Positions 6,163-16,200 of a stretch of 21,306 nt of DNA are shown here, one piece after another; position 1 is the stretch's first letter; each line of letters opens with the position of its first letter. Below the pieces are notes generated by a model. The model had not been told where the DNA came from, did not search any database, and was given only the letters and a program-made list of their open reading frames with translations. The translations under genes were made by a program, and so were the position numbers. The DNA lies in IMG/VR virus record IMGVR_UViG_3300046007_008688, positions 1 through 21,306 of that record. One strand, written 5' to 3'. Source of the stretch: a virus.

Positions 6163-7935
6163 ATGGGGGCACTTGACGACTTAAAAAAATTAACAGCAGC
6201 ACAAGCAAAATTAATACTTGATATTGATAATTCAAGTTCTAAAATGTTGGGTCTATTCGGTATGACCGATAAAATGGCTCAGTCAATGAGAGCTGCTATG
6301 GCTTTATCATTAGACGCTATCCAAGATATGGGTGGTACCCTTGAAGATGTTGCAAGATTACAAGAGGGTGTTGCTGGTAGTTTGGGTAGAGCGGTCACAT
6401 TAAGTGCTGATGGTGCTAAAGATTTATATGCCTCATATAAAGTTACCAATATAGAAGTTACTAAAATGGTTAGTAGTATGGCTGATGTGGGTATATCGGC
6501 TTATAATACTGCATCTGAAATGAAAAAAGTTGTTGATATTGCTCGTGAATCCGGAGTTAATGCTCAGGCAGTGTCTGCTAAAGTTATAGATAATATGAAA
6601 TATCTTAATCAATTCAATTTTGAAGGTGGAGTTTCAGGATTGGCTAAAATGGCCGCACAAGCGAGTATGTTAAGAATTGATATGAAATCAACATTAGATT
6701 TTGCTGAAAAAGTTTATAATCCTGAGGGTGCTATTGAAACGGCTGCGGCGTTACAGAGATTAGGTGTTACTCAAGGTGACTTATTAGACCCATTAAAATT
6801 AATGGATTTATCACAAAATGACCCTGCTGAATTACAGAATCAAATTGCTCAAATGAGTAAACAATTTGTTCAATTAGGTAAAGATGGTCGTTTTGAAATT
6901 ATGCCGGGAGCAAAACGTCAAATGCAAGAAATTGCTAAGGCGATGGGTATGCCATATACTGAATTAACTAAAATGGCGTTAGCAGGTGCTGATTTAGATA
7001 AGAAAATGAAGGAAATAAGTTTTCCTAGTGATTTTGCTAACGAGGAAGATAAAAAACTTATCGCCAATATGGCGGAGATGGGTAAGGATGGAAAATATCA
7101 AGTAACAATTGGTGATGAAACTAAAGATGTTGACAAACTTAATAAAGAAGATTTTGCAAAACTTAAAGAGGCGGCTGAAAAAGGACCACCTACAATGGAA
7201 GATTTGGCTAAACAACAATTGTCTGCCCAACAAACTATGGCGGGAGGTATTGCAAAACTTGTATCAACACCAGCAAAAACTTTGGCTAAATCATATACAG
7301 GTGATGAATTATTAACATTGGCGAAAGGTATTATGCCGGCTATTAATAATTCTTTAGACCCTAAATTAAAACCTAAGGAGTTAGGTAGAGAACTTGATAA
7401 AACTGTTGCAGGTGGTAACTCTATTAGTGATTTTTTAGGGGGAGCCACAGATGCTGTTTTATCTTCTGCCACTAATTTTTCTAAGGCTATAGATGAATTA
7501 ACTCGAAAAATGCCATTAATAAGTAACGGTCTTCAACAAATACTTGATAAAATGAGTGGAGTTCCAGTTAGAACAGGTCGTGATGTTTTAAAAATGCCAA
7601 ATGAAGATATTCAATTATTACCGGAAGACACATTTGCGGCATTTACCAAAGGTAGTGATGTTTTATCTAGACTTACAGGGGTAAATAACAATAATAATAC
7701 TAATAATACACCATCATCAACTAATTCTACAGTAGATTTAACACATACATTAAATATTAATATAACTGCACCTAGTAATGTTAATACTGACCAAGTTATT
7801 GCGATGTTTAATGATACCGGTGTTTCACAAGCATTAGGTGTTGCGGTTAAAGAGGCGTTTAATAATGGGGGATTAACAACATCCAATCCTAATAAACAAC
7901 AATTAATGAATTCTGGAAACTTACAATACTCTTAA
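6163..7935 (+). CDS. Tail tape measure protein (T4 gp29 position)
   Basis: The protein has 590 aa from the ATG at 6163, close to T4 gp29 length as I recall it. The upstream TTG at 6133 is rejected because it lies in the inverted repeat. The first half is almost wholly helical and rich in Ala, Met, Lys and Gln, with blocks such as TSEMKKVVDIARESGVNAQ, AALQRLGVTQGDLLDPLKLM and RFEIMPGAKRQMQEIAKAMG. These match the pattern I know from tape measure proteins of Bacteroidota T4-like phages. The second half has an Asn-rich linker (about 507-525) and then LTHTLNINITAPS, a short beta segment before the C-terminus. Tape measure proteins fill the tube lumen, set tail length and are ejected before DNA. 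Position after a gp26/51-like gene and before the large baseplate genes fits. Confidence 0.82.
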   Translation: MGALDDLKKLTAAQAKLILDIDNSSSKMLGLFGMTDKMAQSMRAAMALSLDAIQDMGGTLEDVARLQEGVAGSLGRAVTLSADGAKDLYASYKVTNIEVTKMVSSMADVGISAYNTASEMKKVVDIARESGVNAQAVSAKVIDNMKYLNQFNFEGGVSGLAKMAAQASMLRIDMKSTLDFAEKVYNPEGAIETAAALQRLGVTQGDLLDPLKLMDLSQNDPAELQNQIAQMSKQFVQLGKDGRFEIMPGAKRQMQEIAKAMGMPYTELTKMALAGADLDKKMKEISFPSDFANEEDKKLIANMAEMGKDGKYQVTIGDETKDVDKLNKEDFAKLKEAAEKGPPTMEDLAKQQLSAQQTMAGGIAKLVSTPAKTLAKSYTGDELLTLAKGIMPAINNSLDPKLKPKELGRELDKTVAGGNSISDFLGGATDAVLSSATNFSKAIDELTRKMPLISNGLQQILDKMSGVPVRTGRDVLKMPNEDIQLLPEDTFAAFTKGSDVLSRLTGVNNNNNTNNTPSSTNSTVDLTHTLNINITAPSNVNTDQVIAMFNDTGVSQALGVAVKEAFNNGGLTTSNPNKQQLMNSGNLQYS

Positions 7936-7955
7936 AATAGATTATTTATCTATTT
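7935..7955 (+). terminator. Weak AT-rich hairpin after the tape measure gene
   Basis: AAATAGAT (7935-7942) and ATCTATTT (7948-7955) pair around a 5-nt loop, starting at the last base of the stop codon. The stem has one G-C pair and is followed by an A/T mix instead of a clean T run. It overlaps the TATTTATA motif at 7951, so at most it is a weak terminator. Confidence 0.35.
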
Positions 7956-7958
7956 ATA
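7951..7958 (+). promoter_or_regulatory. TATTTATA motif before the 1649-aa baseplate gene
   Basis: The octamer ends 16 nt before the ATG at 7975, a spacing like those at 6143 and 20170. It may be a promoter for the baseplate operon that runs through 20151 without another obvious border. Confidence 0.38.
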
Positions 7959-7974
7959 ATTAAATAATAAAAAT

Positions 7975-10900
7975 ATGTCAAATAGTACATTATCGTTTGC
8001 ATCCTCATCTTCGTTTAGAGATGTTTTATTAGCAAGAAACTTAACACCTTATACTGTTACGGGGGTTTATACACCACCGTTATCGAATATTAATAGTGAG
8101 ATTACTTTAAGTAATTTTAATGTTATTGATTCACCCGACGAGTTAATTTCTGAAAATCCTTTTGCTGACCTATTATACCCTTTAAACGAATATGGACCAG
8201 ATGGTGGTTTTGATGATGAAATAACATTTAATGGTCCCCCAGTTCCGGTCAATTCAAATCAGGGTGAATATAGTCCTAATGATACTGTATTAGATATTGT
8301 AAATGAATTCTTCATTGACGCGGCATATATTGATAATTACTATGGTCCGGTTGGTGGTTTTAATGATATGTATGGTGTTACAACTCAAATATTGGGACAA
8401 CCTATACATCAACCATATTTACCACTTCCATTTGTTCCCTCATCATATTCACCATACTCAATTTTATTATCAACAAATCCTGAGGGTAGTGATGGTTCAT
8501 TATCTCAGGATTCTTATTTGGCTAGATTGGGTGCTCAAACATTAAATGAGTTATTTCAAGATAGAATTGCTAGACAAATTTTTATAAATACTGTTGGTCA
8601 AGTAAATTTAGAATCATTATCAGACCCTTTTGAGGCGAGTTTAATTATATCGGGACAAGAACCATTAATATATAGAAATTGGAAAATTACTTCACCTGAA
8701 GACCCAATTACTGCTGCGGGTGATTTATTAACAAGATTAGGTGGTGCGTATTGGCCTGTTTCACCAATTCCTGGTGATTATTTTAGTGATAATACAAGAA
8801 ACGGACAAACACAACAAACTTCAAATGCCTTAAATGTTGTTAATCAACTTACTGGTGGATTTTTAGGACCAATATTAAATATTAGTAGAAACCCATCTGA
8901 AATATTTTTAGCGAACACAGGAAACGGTCAAAGGTCGGTATTATTTAGAAATTTAGAATACAATAGATACCAACCAAGTTATAGAAAAGATTTTGGTGGA
9001 TTATTGGGAATAGGTCAGGCGATTGTTAGTTTAATAAATCCTTCTAACGGGACTTTGGTTGGGGGTTATTATGTTGGTAGTAGAAATGCTGAACCTTCAA
9101 CAATAACATCACCACCTAATCAAATTCCTGTTAATGCTTTTGGACAACAAGAACAATCACCGGTTTATGGTCCTTCTGAAATGGGTATTCTATTTGAGGG
9201 GAATCAAGACACTCTTAATTTTGGTTTAGCGGCTAAACCACTAAGTGATGGTGGAGGTATTGACGGTCAATTTGTTTGGACTTCACCAAAATATAAACCA
9301 AATGCTGGATTTAGTGCAACACCGGGTGGTGGTTCAGGTTCGGCTGACCCTGAATTTAATTTAATTAGTAGTAATTACACTCGTGATGAATCTACAAATA
9401 TTACATTCAAAGAAACGTCAATTCTTGACCAAACTCAAAGATTGGTTAATTCGGCGGATAACGTACAAGGGGTTAATAGATTAAAACACGTTGGTAATGC
9501 TATTAACCAAGTCAGTAAAGTATTCCACGATGGATATAAAGAAATGACTAAAGGTTCTCAGGTTGTGTCTTATAAAGACCAAACAACCGGAGCTGAGGCT
9601 GGTATTGAATATTGTCGAGTATTCACCAAAGACACCCCTTATTATACTTATTCCGACTTACAAAAAACAGATGGTATAACCACATCCGGAAGAAGATTTA
9701 GTAGTTCAGTATTAGATAATACTTTTAATTTAAACATTTCTCCAACAAGAAATCCGGGGTCAACAAATATAGTTGCAAACGGACCTAATGGAATGGGGGG
9801 TTATGCTAAAAAATATATGTTCTCAATTGAGAATTTGGCTTGGAGAACATCAACAAAACAAGGTTATACTTATGATGATTTACCTGTTTGTGAAAAAGGA
9901 CCAAACGGAGGTAGAGTTATGTGGTTCCCACCTTATGATTTAAAATTTAATGATTCAAGTACTGCAAATTGGTCTGAAACATCATTTTTAGGTAGACCTG
10001 AACCAATATATACGTATAAAGATACAAAAAGAACAGGTTCATTAACTTGGAAAATAATTGTTGACCATCCTTCGGTAATTAACACAATTGTTGATAAACA
10101 ATTAAAAGGTGTTAATAAAGAAAGGATGAATTCTATATTGGATTCGTTTTTTGCGGGGTGTGTTAAATATGATATTTATGAATTGGCTAAAAAATTTAAT
10201 ACGGTTCCTACAAGAGATTTATATACGTATCAAGAGATTTTAACTAATCCTAAAGTTAGTACTGAGGATATTAAAGCGGTTAAGGATAGTATACCGACAC
10301 AAAATAGTACCAATGCGAGTAGTGCTGCGGATAGTGTTCCACAAACAAATACCGAACCATCAGTTGCTAACTTAAAAAATTATGAAAATTTTGGATTTTA
10401 TTTTGAAAATAATGTACCGGGACCTACTAATAGAACCGCAACAACACCTGATTCAACATATAATGCTAATTACGATAATTACATTTTTAATATGAATCAA
10501 GACCAATATGTTGCAATATCAAGTAAAACATTTGTGGCAAATAGTCCAAATCTTAATGTTAAACAATTCTTTGAAAATGTTGTAATTGATAATTTTGATT
10601 ATATAAACAAAGGATTTATTGAAGACGCTTTTAAAATATTAAGTGAAAAAACAGGCACAATAAAAATAACTTTAACCGCTGGAGCATCTGCACCGGCAAA
10701 TAAATCGTATAACAAAGCGTTATCACAAAGAAGAGGAAATTCTATTATTGAATATTTTAAAACAACTAAATTAGGTAAATTTATAACTGAAGATAATACT
10801 TTAACATTTACAAGTGTAAATGCAATAGGTGAAGATGGGGTTGTCAACCCAACCAATTCAATGGGATATGCTGGGGCTTCGGTTACTTGTACTGACAATA

Positions 10901-12924
10901 TTGTTGATAAAAATGGTAAAGTTACTCACGATTCTCAGTGGTATTCTGTTGCCGCTATGGCTTGTAGAAGGGTTATAATGAGTAAAATTGATGTAACGGC
11001 ATTACCTTTTGATAAACCAGTGGTTCCTGAAGAAAAAACTGAGGTAATTGTAAATACTCCGGCAGAAAAGAAACCGGAACCAAAGAAACCGGAACCAATT
11101 GTTACTATTGAAAAAAAATTAAAAGACGGTATTAGTAAACTAATATTAAGAAATTTATTCTCAGAATGTGATTATTTTGATGTTATTAAGGAAAATGTAC
11201 CGATGTTATATGACTCTATTCAGGAAAAACTTAAATATTTTAACCCTGCGTTTCACTCTATGACACCGGAAGGTTTAAACGCTCGTTTAACGTTTTTAAA
11301 TCAGTGTGTTAGACCTGGTGAAACTATACCTGTAATTGGTTCAGATGGAAAACCAAGACAAAATGATGCTCAAAATACGTCGTTCGGTGCTCCACCGGTT
11401 TTAGTTTTAAGAATTGGTGATTTTTATAATACCAAGATTATACCTAAAAACTTAGCTGTTACATATGAACCGTTACTTTTAGACTTAAATCCTGAAGGAA
11501 TTGGTATACAACCTATGTTAGCGAATATTACATTATCATTTGATTTAATTGGTGGTATGGGTCTTAAACAACCTGTTGAACAATTACAAAATGCGTTATC
11601 GTTTAATTATTATGCTAATACTGAAATATATGATGAAAGGTCTACTTGGACTGATGATAGTTGGAAGGCTTTAGATAAACAATATTTCCAAGATATTTTA
11701 GATGCTCAACCTACGGTAACAAATGTTGATAATCAACAAACTAATGCTGCGGGTGACACTATTGGTCAGATACAAACTACAGTTAATTCAGAAAGTGGCC
11801 AAACCGGAGACATTACATATACGAAAATTATGGATAGTTTATTGGATGTAACCAAAGAATATTATACAAATATTATAAATCAGGCGGAAACTATGACTAA
11901 ATCATATAATGATGGGATTTGGCAATTAACAACTAAAGAATTACTATATACTAATGGTAAATTTAATTTAAATGTCTTTAATACTCCACCATCTGAACAA
12001 GTTACCATTTTTGGAAAATCTGTTTTTGAAAATAAAATTGATGAGTTATTTACAAAAACAATTGAGGATATTGATAATGATACTAATTTTATAATAGTAG
12101 GTTTACTTGGTGATAATTTTAATGAAGCGACGATTAGGGATGTTAAATCAAATTTGAAAAAATATATAACTGATTATAAAGCTGATTTTAGTTTGGGGGT
12201 TAATTCTATTGTTAGTAATGTTGTTCAACAACAAGTTGATATGGTTCAAGTATTTAGAAAAATTAATTATGTGGCAACATTTTCTGATGGTGTAATAATT
12301 GATTCTAAACCTAAAGTATATAATATATCGGCAACAACTGAAATTAGTGAATTAAGTGTCCCTGAACCAATAGATACTTATGATGAACTTTGGAGAGATT
12401 ATCAAACAGTGGGTGATAATATAAATAGATTTTATGAATTTTTAATAACAAATGAAATAATTTATGAAAATTATGATGAACCGGGTGATTTTAGTCCGAC
12501 ATCTTCTGTTTTTGAAATAGATGATTTATCGGGTAAAAGATTTTTTATGATAATGGCTCAAATTTTTAATGATAAAGATAAGTTTAATCAGTTTAATGAT
12601 ATTGTTATCACTAATACTATGGATAATTCCACATCAGGTTTAAAAAGAAAATATAATAAAATTGTTGATAATTTCAGAGATAAAGTTAAAGAAGAATTAG
12701 ATGCGGAAGAAAAATCTTATAAAGCGGTTAAAAAAGATGAAGTGTATTTAGATTATCTTGCGGTTGAAAACCTTTATAAAAAAGGTAAAACACGTAAATT
12801 TACATATACAACAGTACCTAATTCATCAACAAATGAACAACAGACAGCGGATTTATTATTATTATATCAAGGTAATAATAATGGTGATAAAACAATTTGG
12901 ACAGATAAAACCCAATTTAATTAA
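7975..12924 (+). CDS. Large baseplate structural protein with OmpA-like domain
   Basis: This 1649-aa protein looks like a fusion of several tail parts. Residues 1-400 are rich in Pro, Gly, Asn and Ser with no clear domain. Around 649-700 a block (WFPPYDLKF, then TANW and LGRPEPIYTYKDTKRTGSL) resembles tube-like domains of baseplate/tube-initiator proteins. Residues about 840-1000 fit an OmpA-C peptidoglycan-binding domain: amphipathic helix, TIKITLTAGASAPAN, then NKALSQRRGNSIIEYF near 912-928. A Lys-Pro hinge (KKPEPKKPEP, 1032-1041) follows. Around 1140-1220 a second tube-like block ends LSFDLIGGMGL. The C-terminal third is acidic and helical. It may take the place of T4 gp48/gp54, the platform on which the tube starts. 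Two nt separate it from the gp53-like gene, so they are co-transcribed. The OmpA call is good; the T4 equivalence is inferred. Confidence 0.68.
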   Translation: MSNSTLSFASSSSFRDVLLARNLTPYTVTGVYTPPLSNINSEITLSNFNVIDSPDELISENPFADLLYPLNEYGPDGGFDDEITFNGPPVPVNSNQGEYSPNDTVLDIVNEFFIDAAYIDNYYGPVGGFNDMYGVTTQILGQPIHQPYLPLPFVPSSYSPYSILLSTNPEGSDGSLSQDSYLARLGAQTLNELFQDRIARQIFINTVGQVNLESLSDPFEASLIISGQEPLIYRNWKITSPEDPITAAGDLLTRLGGAYWPVSPIPGDYFSDNTRNGQTQQTSNALNVVNQLTGGFLGPILNISRNPSEIFLANTGNGQRSVLFRNLEYNRYQPSYRKDFGGLLGIGQAIVSLINPSNGTLVGGYYVGSRNAEPSTITSPPNQIPVNAFGQQEQSPVYGPSEMGILFEGNQDTLNFGLAAKPLSDGGGIDGQFVWTSPKYKPNAGFSATPGGGSGSADPEFNLISSNYTRDESTNITFKETSILDQTQRLVNSADNVQGVNRLKHVGNAINQVSKVFHDGYKEMTKGSQVVSYKDQTTGAEAGIEYCRVFTKDTPYYTYSDLQKTDGITTSGRRFSSSVLDNTFNLNISPTRNPGSTNIVANGPNGMGGYAKKYMFSIENLAWRTSTKQGYTYDDLPVCEKGPNGGRVMWFPPYDLKFNDSSTANWSETSFLGRPEPIYTYKDTKRTGSLTWKIIVDHPSVINTIVDKQLKGVNKERMNSILDSFFAGCVKYDIYELAKKFNTVPTRDLYTYQEILTNPKVSTEDIKAVKDSIPTQNSTNASSAADSVPQTNTEPSVANLKNYENFGFYFENNVPGPTNRTATTPDSTYNANYDNYIFNMNQDQYVAISSKTFVANSPNLNVKQFFENVVIDNFDYINKGFIEDAFKILSEKTGTIKITLTAGASAPANKSYNKALSQRRGNSIIEYFKTTKLGKFITEDNTLTFTSVNAIGEDGVVNPTNSMGYAGASVTCTDNIVDKNGKVTHDSQWYSVAAMACRRVIMSKIDVTALPFDKPVVPEEKTEVIVNTPAEKKPEPKKPEPIVTIEKKLKDGISKLILRNLFSECDYFDVIKENVPMLYDSIQEKLKYFNPAFHSMTPEGLNARLTFLNQCVRPGETIPVIGSDGKPRQNDAQNTSFGAPPVLVLRIGDFYNTKIIPKNLAVTYEPLLLDLNPEGIGIQPMLANITLSFDLIGGMGLKQPVEQLQNALSFNYYANTEIYDERSTWTDDSWKALDKQYFQDILDAQPTVTNVDNQQTNAAGDTIGQIQTTVNSESGQTGDITYTKIMDSLLDVTKEYYTNIINQAETMTKSYNDGIWQLTTKELLYTNGKFNLNVFNTPPSEQVTIFGKSVFENKIDELFTKTIEDIDNDTNFIIVGLLGDNFNEATIRDVKSNLKKYITDYKADFSLGVNSIVSNVVQQQVDMVQVFRKINYVATFSDGVIIDSKPKVYNISATTEISELSVPEPIDTYDELWRDYQTVGDNINRFYEFLITNEIIYENYDEPGDFSPTSSVFEIDDLSGKRFFMIMAQIFNDKDKFNQFNDIVITNTMDNSTSGLKRKYNKIVDNFRDKVKEELDAEEKSYKAVKKDEVYLDYLAVENLYKKGKTRKFTYTTVPNSSTNEQQTADLLLLYQGNNNGDKTIWTDKTQFN
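11068..11097 (+). repeat. Two tandem 15-nt repeats encoding a KKPEP hinge
   Basis: AAGAAACCGGAACCA occurs twice in a row, in frame, giving KKPEPKKPEP. It lies just after the OmpA-like domain and probably forms a stiff, basic linker. Such in-frame repeats can vary in copy number between related phages. Confidence 0.8.
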
Positions 12925-12926
12925 AA

Positions 12927-13253
12927 ATGAATACTAAACAAAATTATAATAGATACAACGATTTTTTGTTTAATGGTGAGCAAACTATTGTTCCATATAT
13001 TACTATTCCTAGTAAATCTACGGACAAAAGGTATATTTACAAAATTGGTCAATCAAGGTTGGATAAAATATCTCAACAATATTATGGTACACCAACATTT
13101 GGGTGGTTAATTATGGCATCAAATCCTAACTTTGGTGGTGAAGAATGGAATATACCGGATGCAAGTATTTTAACGATACCATTTCCGTTAGTAACATCTT
13201 TACAAGATTATAAATCAGAATTAGACAATCATTTCTTTTATTATGGTAGATAA
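12927..13253 (+). CDS. Baseplate wedge protein, T4 gp53-like with LysM fold
   Basis: This 108-aa protein has a central LysM-like segment: YIYKIGQSRLDKISQQYYG (about residues 36-54), then TPTFGWLIMASNPNFGGEEWNIPDASILTIP. The RLDKIS-x-x-YYG-x-P-x-x-x-WLI-x-x-x-N pattern is the signature I associate with T4 gp53, the wedge subunit that joins wedges around the hub. The T4 protein is about 196 aa, so this is a short version that keeps mainly the LysM-like core. It starts 2 nt after the previous stop, and its last 11 nt overlap the start of the hub gene, which suggests translational coupling of the three baseplate genes. LysM can bind peptidoglycan, but in this family it probably serves protein contacts. 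Confidence 0.8.
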   Translation: MNTKQNYNRYNDFLFNGEQTIVPYITIPSKSTDKRYIYKIGQSRLDKISQQYYGTPTFGWLIMASNPNFGGEEWNIPDASILTIPFPLVTSLQDYKSELDNHFFYYGR

Positions 13254-16200
13254 ATCTGAAAATATTTTAGTAGAATTTGACTACAACAACATAACAATTA
13301 TTGACCCAAACAAAGTTATTGATTCTAATAATATTGTTAGTGAAAGATATGTCAGTCAAGAAAATTTGGTGATGTATGCTAATCTTGAATGTAGTGTGTT
13401 ACCAAGAACTAAATTAGCTGTTGGGGTTTCAAATGATAGTGCAATAAAAACAATATCAATTGCAAAAATTAACTTTTTAAAACCTGGTGATAAACAATAT
13501 TTGGATAATTCTTATACTGATGATATTACGGGTAAAGATAGTATTAAATCTGAAATTGTTAATTTACCAAATAAAAGTTCTCCGTCTAAACCTAATGTCA
13601 GTGACGATTACTATATTAAACATTCTCCAAATTCAGGTAAACAAACCGGAAGTGTGGATAATGGTTTATTAGGTATTACATCAATTAACATTAGACAAGG
13701 GTTAGATTTTTTACCAACGGTTGATATTAAATTGACTGATGTGAAAGGTCGTGCTTTATTTGAAGGTGGAAATAATTCACCTTACGCCGCGTTTTTTAAT
13801 TTACCATATCCATTATTTCATTTAACAATTAAAGGTTATTATGGTAAAGCGGTTAGATTAGCGTTGATGTTACAAAATTTTACAACAACTTATAATGCTG
13901 ATACAGGTAATTTTGTGGTGGATTTAAAATTTTACACTTACAAATATACGGTTTTAAGTGAAATTACTATGGGTGCTTTAATGGCAACTCCTCATATGTA
14001 TCAATCAAGATTTACAATTAGTTCAAAAAGTGGAGGACCTAGTCAAACAACCAAAACTAATAATATTGTTGTTGAAAGAGGTTATCAAAAAATAGTTGAA
14101 ATGTATAGTGAATATAAGTCTAAAGGATTAATTCCAAATGATTTCCCGGAGATAACCATTATGCAAATGAAAGATAGAATTGAAAATTTTATCACAAATA
14201 TTTTAGAGTCATTCACTAAACAAAATTTAGACCCTTTAACTGATTTAGACACATATAGTAATAATTTAAGAGATTATCAGAAAGATGTGTTTTATACATT
14301 ACAAACTTCTTGGTTTAATAAATATATGGATGTTGTTAATTACTATATTTTGAATACCGGGCAAAAAGTTTATACTTTTAAAAAAGGTACAAGTTTAGAA
14401 ATTAAAAGTAATGCAATTTCTGATTTGAAAGGTATACTTGATAAGTATAATATTTTATTAAACGGTAATAAAACTTGTGGTGAAAAGGGTAGTTATGAGA
14501 TTAATGGTAAAAAAACGGAATGTAAAATACCAAATCCTGTTAAATATGAAATTTTTCCAAAAGATGTTGATTACAACGATATAAATCTTGAAGAGACATA
14601 TAAAGCACAAAGAAAAAATAGTCAACCAACACAAGAAGATTTAACTAAATTTAGAGCTGAATTAACAAAAGATAATATATTAAATAATATAACCATAACA
14701 CTTAAAGGTGGTGGTAAACAAGCGAGCTCACAATTTTTTGTATTTGAAGGTAAAAATAGTTTTATTGATTTAACTGATAAAATGAATAAGGACCTTCAAA
14801 CAAAACGAGAAACTATTCAAGATGAATTAACCAAAGCTTTGGCGGAATTATTGGAGAGTAAGGATAATGGTATTGGTTTTATCCCAAATATTAGAAATGT
14901 TCTTGCTGTTGTATTTGCTAATGGTGAGGCTTTTTTAAGGTTGATGGATGATGTTCATACCAAAGCTTGGGCTCAGAGAGATGAGAAAATTAGAAAAAAC
15001 GCAATATTTGATAGTACAGTTTCTAATGCAAATCCTGATAATCAAACTTCAGGTAGTAATTCTACCGAACCAATTTACCCTTGGCCTCAAGTAATTAAGG
15101 CAACGACTGGTGAGAATGGGCAAGAAAAATATGAAGTAAGATACCCGGGTGATAATGATATTATTGCTCAAACAAAAGGTTATTTATATGATGTATGGCC
15201 TGAAATTGAATTTGTTGAAGAGTTTATTAGAGGTTTAACTCAAAAAACACCTCCACCACAACCAGTAACAGATAATTCAAATTCAGTTACCGAACCAAAC
15301 AGAGTTTCTTTAGGGGCTATTGAGTTTCCGGTTAGTAATGAAGTTTTTGCTAATAAAGTGGATGTTAATTACATTTATGAAATTTATGAAAGAATTTTAT
15401 TAACATCTCATTATTCAAAATTAAATAGAAGTGAAAACAATACGACTGATTTAGATAAGGTATCAAATATTATCGCTGATGGTGAGAGTATTAATATAAA
15501 GAATAGTGTATCAAATTCTGACGCATCTTTAATTAAAATTATTAGAGATTATAATCTTACGGCAAGTAGTTTTGAAGGTGTTTTAAAACATATTTCAAAT
15601 GAAGGTGCGGGACAAAGTTGGCAGAATTACATTAGAGGTATATTTAACACAGGTTATATTAAAAATGAAGTTGAAAATGCTGATTTTGAATTGTTTAGTC
15701 AAACTAAACTTGATAGTAGTGATTCTCAACCATTAGTTTCCCTGAATAAAGAACAAGATATTTCAACATACGTATCTACTTCAACATCGTCTAATAAATA
15801 TGATTTTTCAGATATATTCCCATTTACAAATAAAAAATGGGTTCAGGGTAATCTGTCAAATGGTATTAGTACAGATGAGAAATTAGCGTTTAATACAACT
15901 AAAACCTTGGTGTTTAATAGTAATAAAAAGGTTATTAGTAATTTTACTGATTCTCAATCTCAAGATGTTAAGAAACCTATAACTAATTTTGTTTATAAAA
16001 ATATAAAAACACCTGTTATTATAAATGAAGATTTTAGAAACTTTTATGCGACTAGAACGTATGAAAATCAATTACCAACAGAGGGTGATATTAAATACCT
16101 AAACTATTCAGGTTTGGTGAGTAGTTACCAAACAACATCAATATTAAACACGCCTTATTTTATTAATGCTATTCAAGAGGGTGTTGAAAAAATGATAAAT

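Noticed and set aside
7098-7472. Minus-strand reading frame inside the tape measure gene
   Set aside because: It is a shadow of a long, well-supported gene; its leader and composition give no sign of coding. Other antisense frames (1599-1850, 5361-5684, 10599-10898, 15883-16071) were dropped for the same reason.
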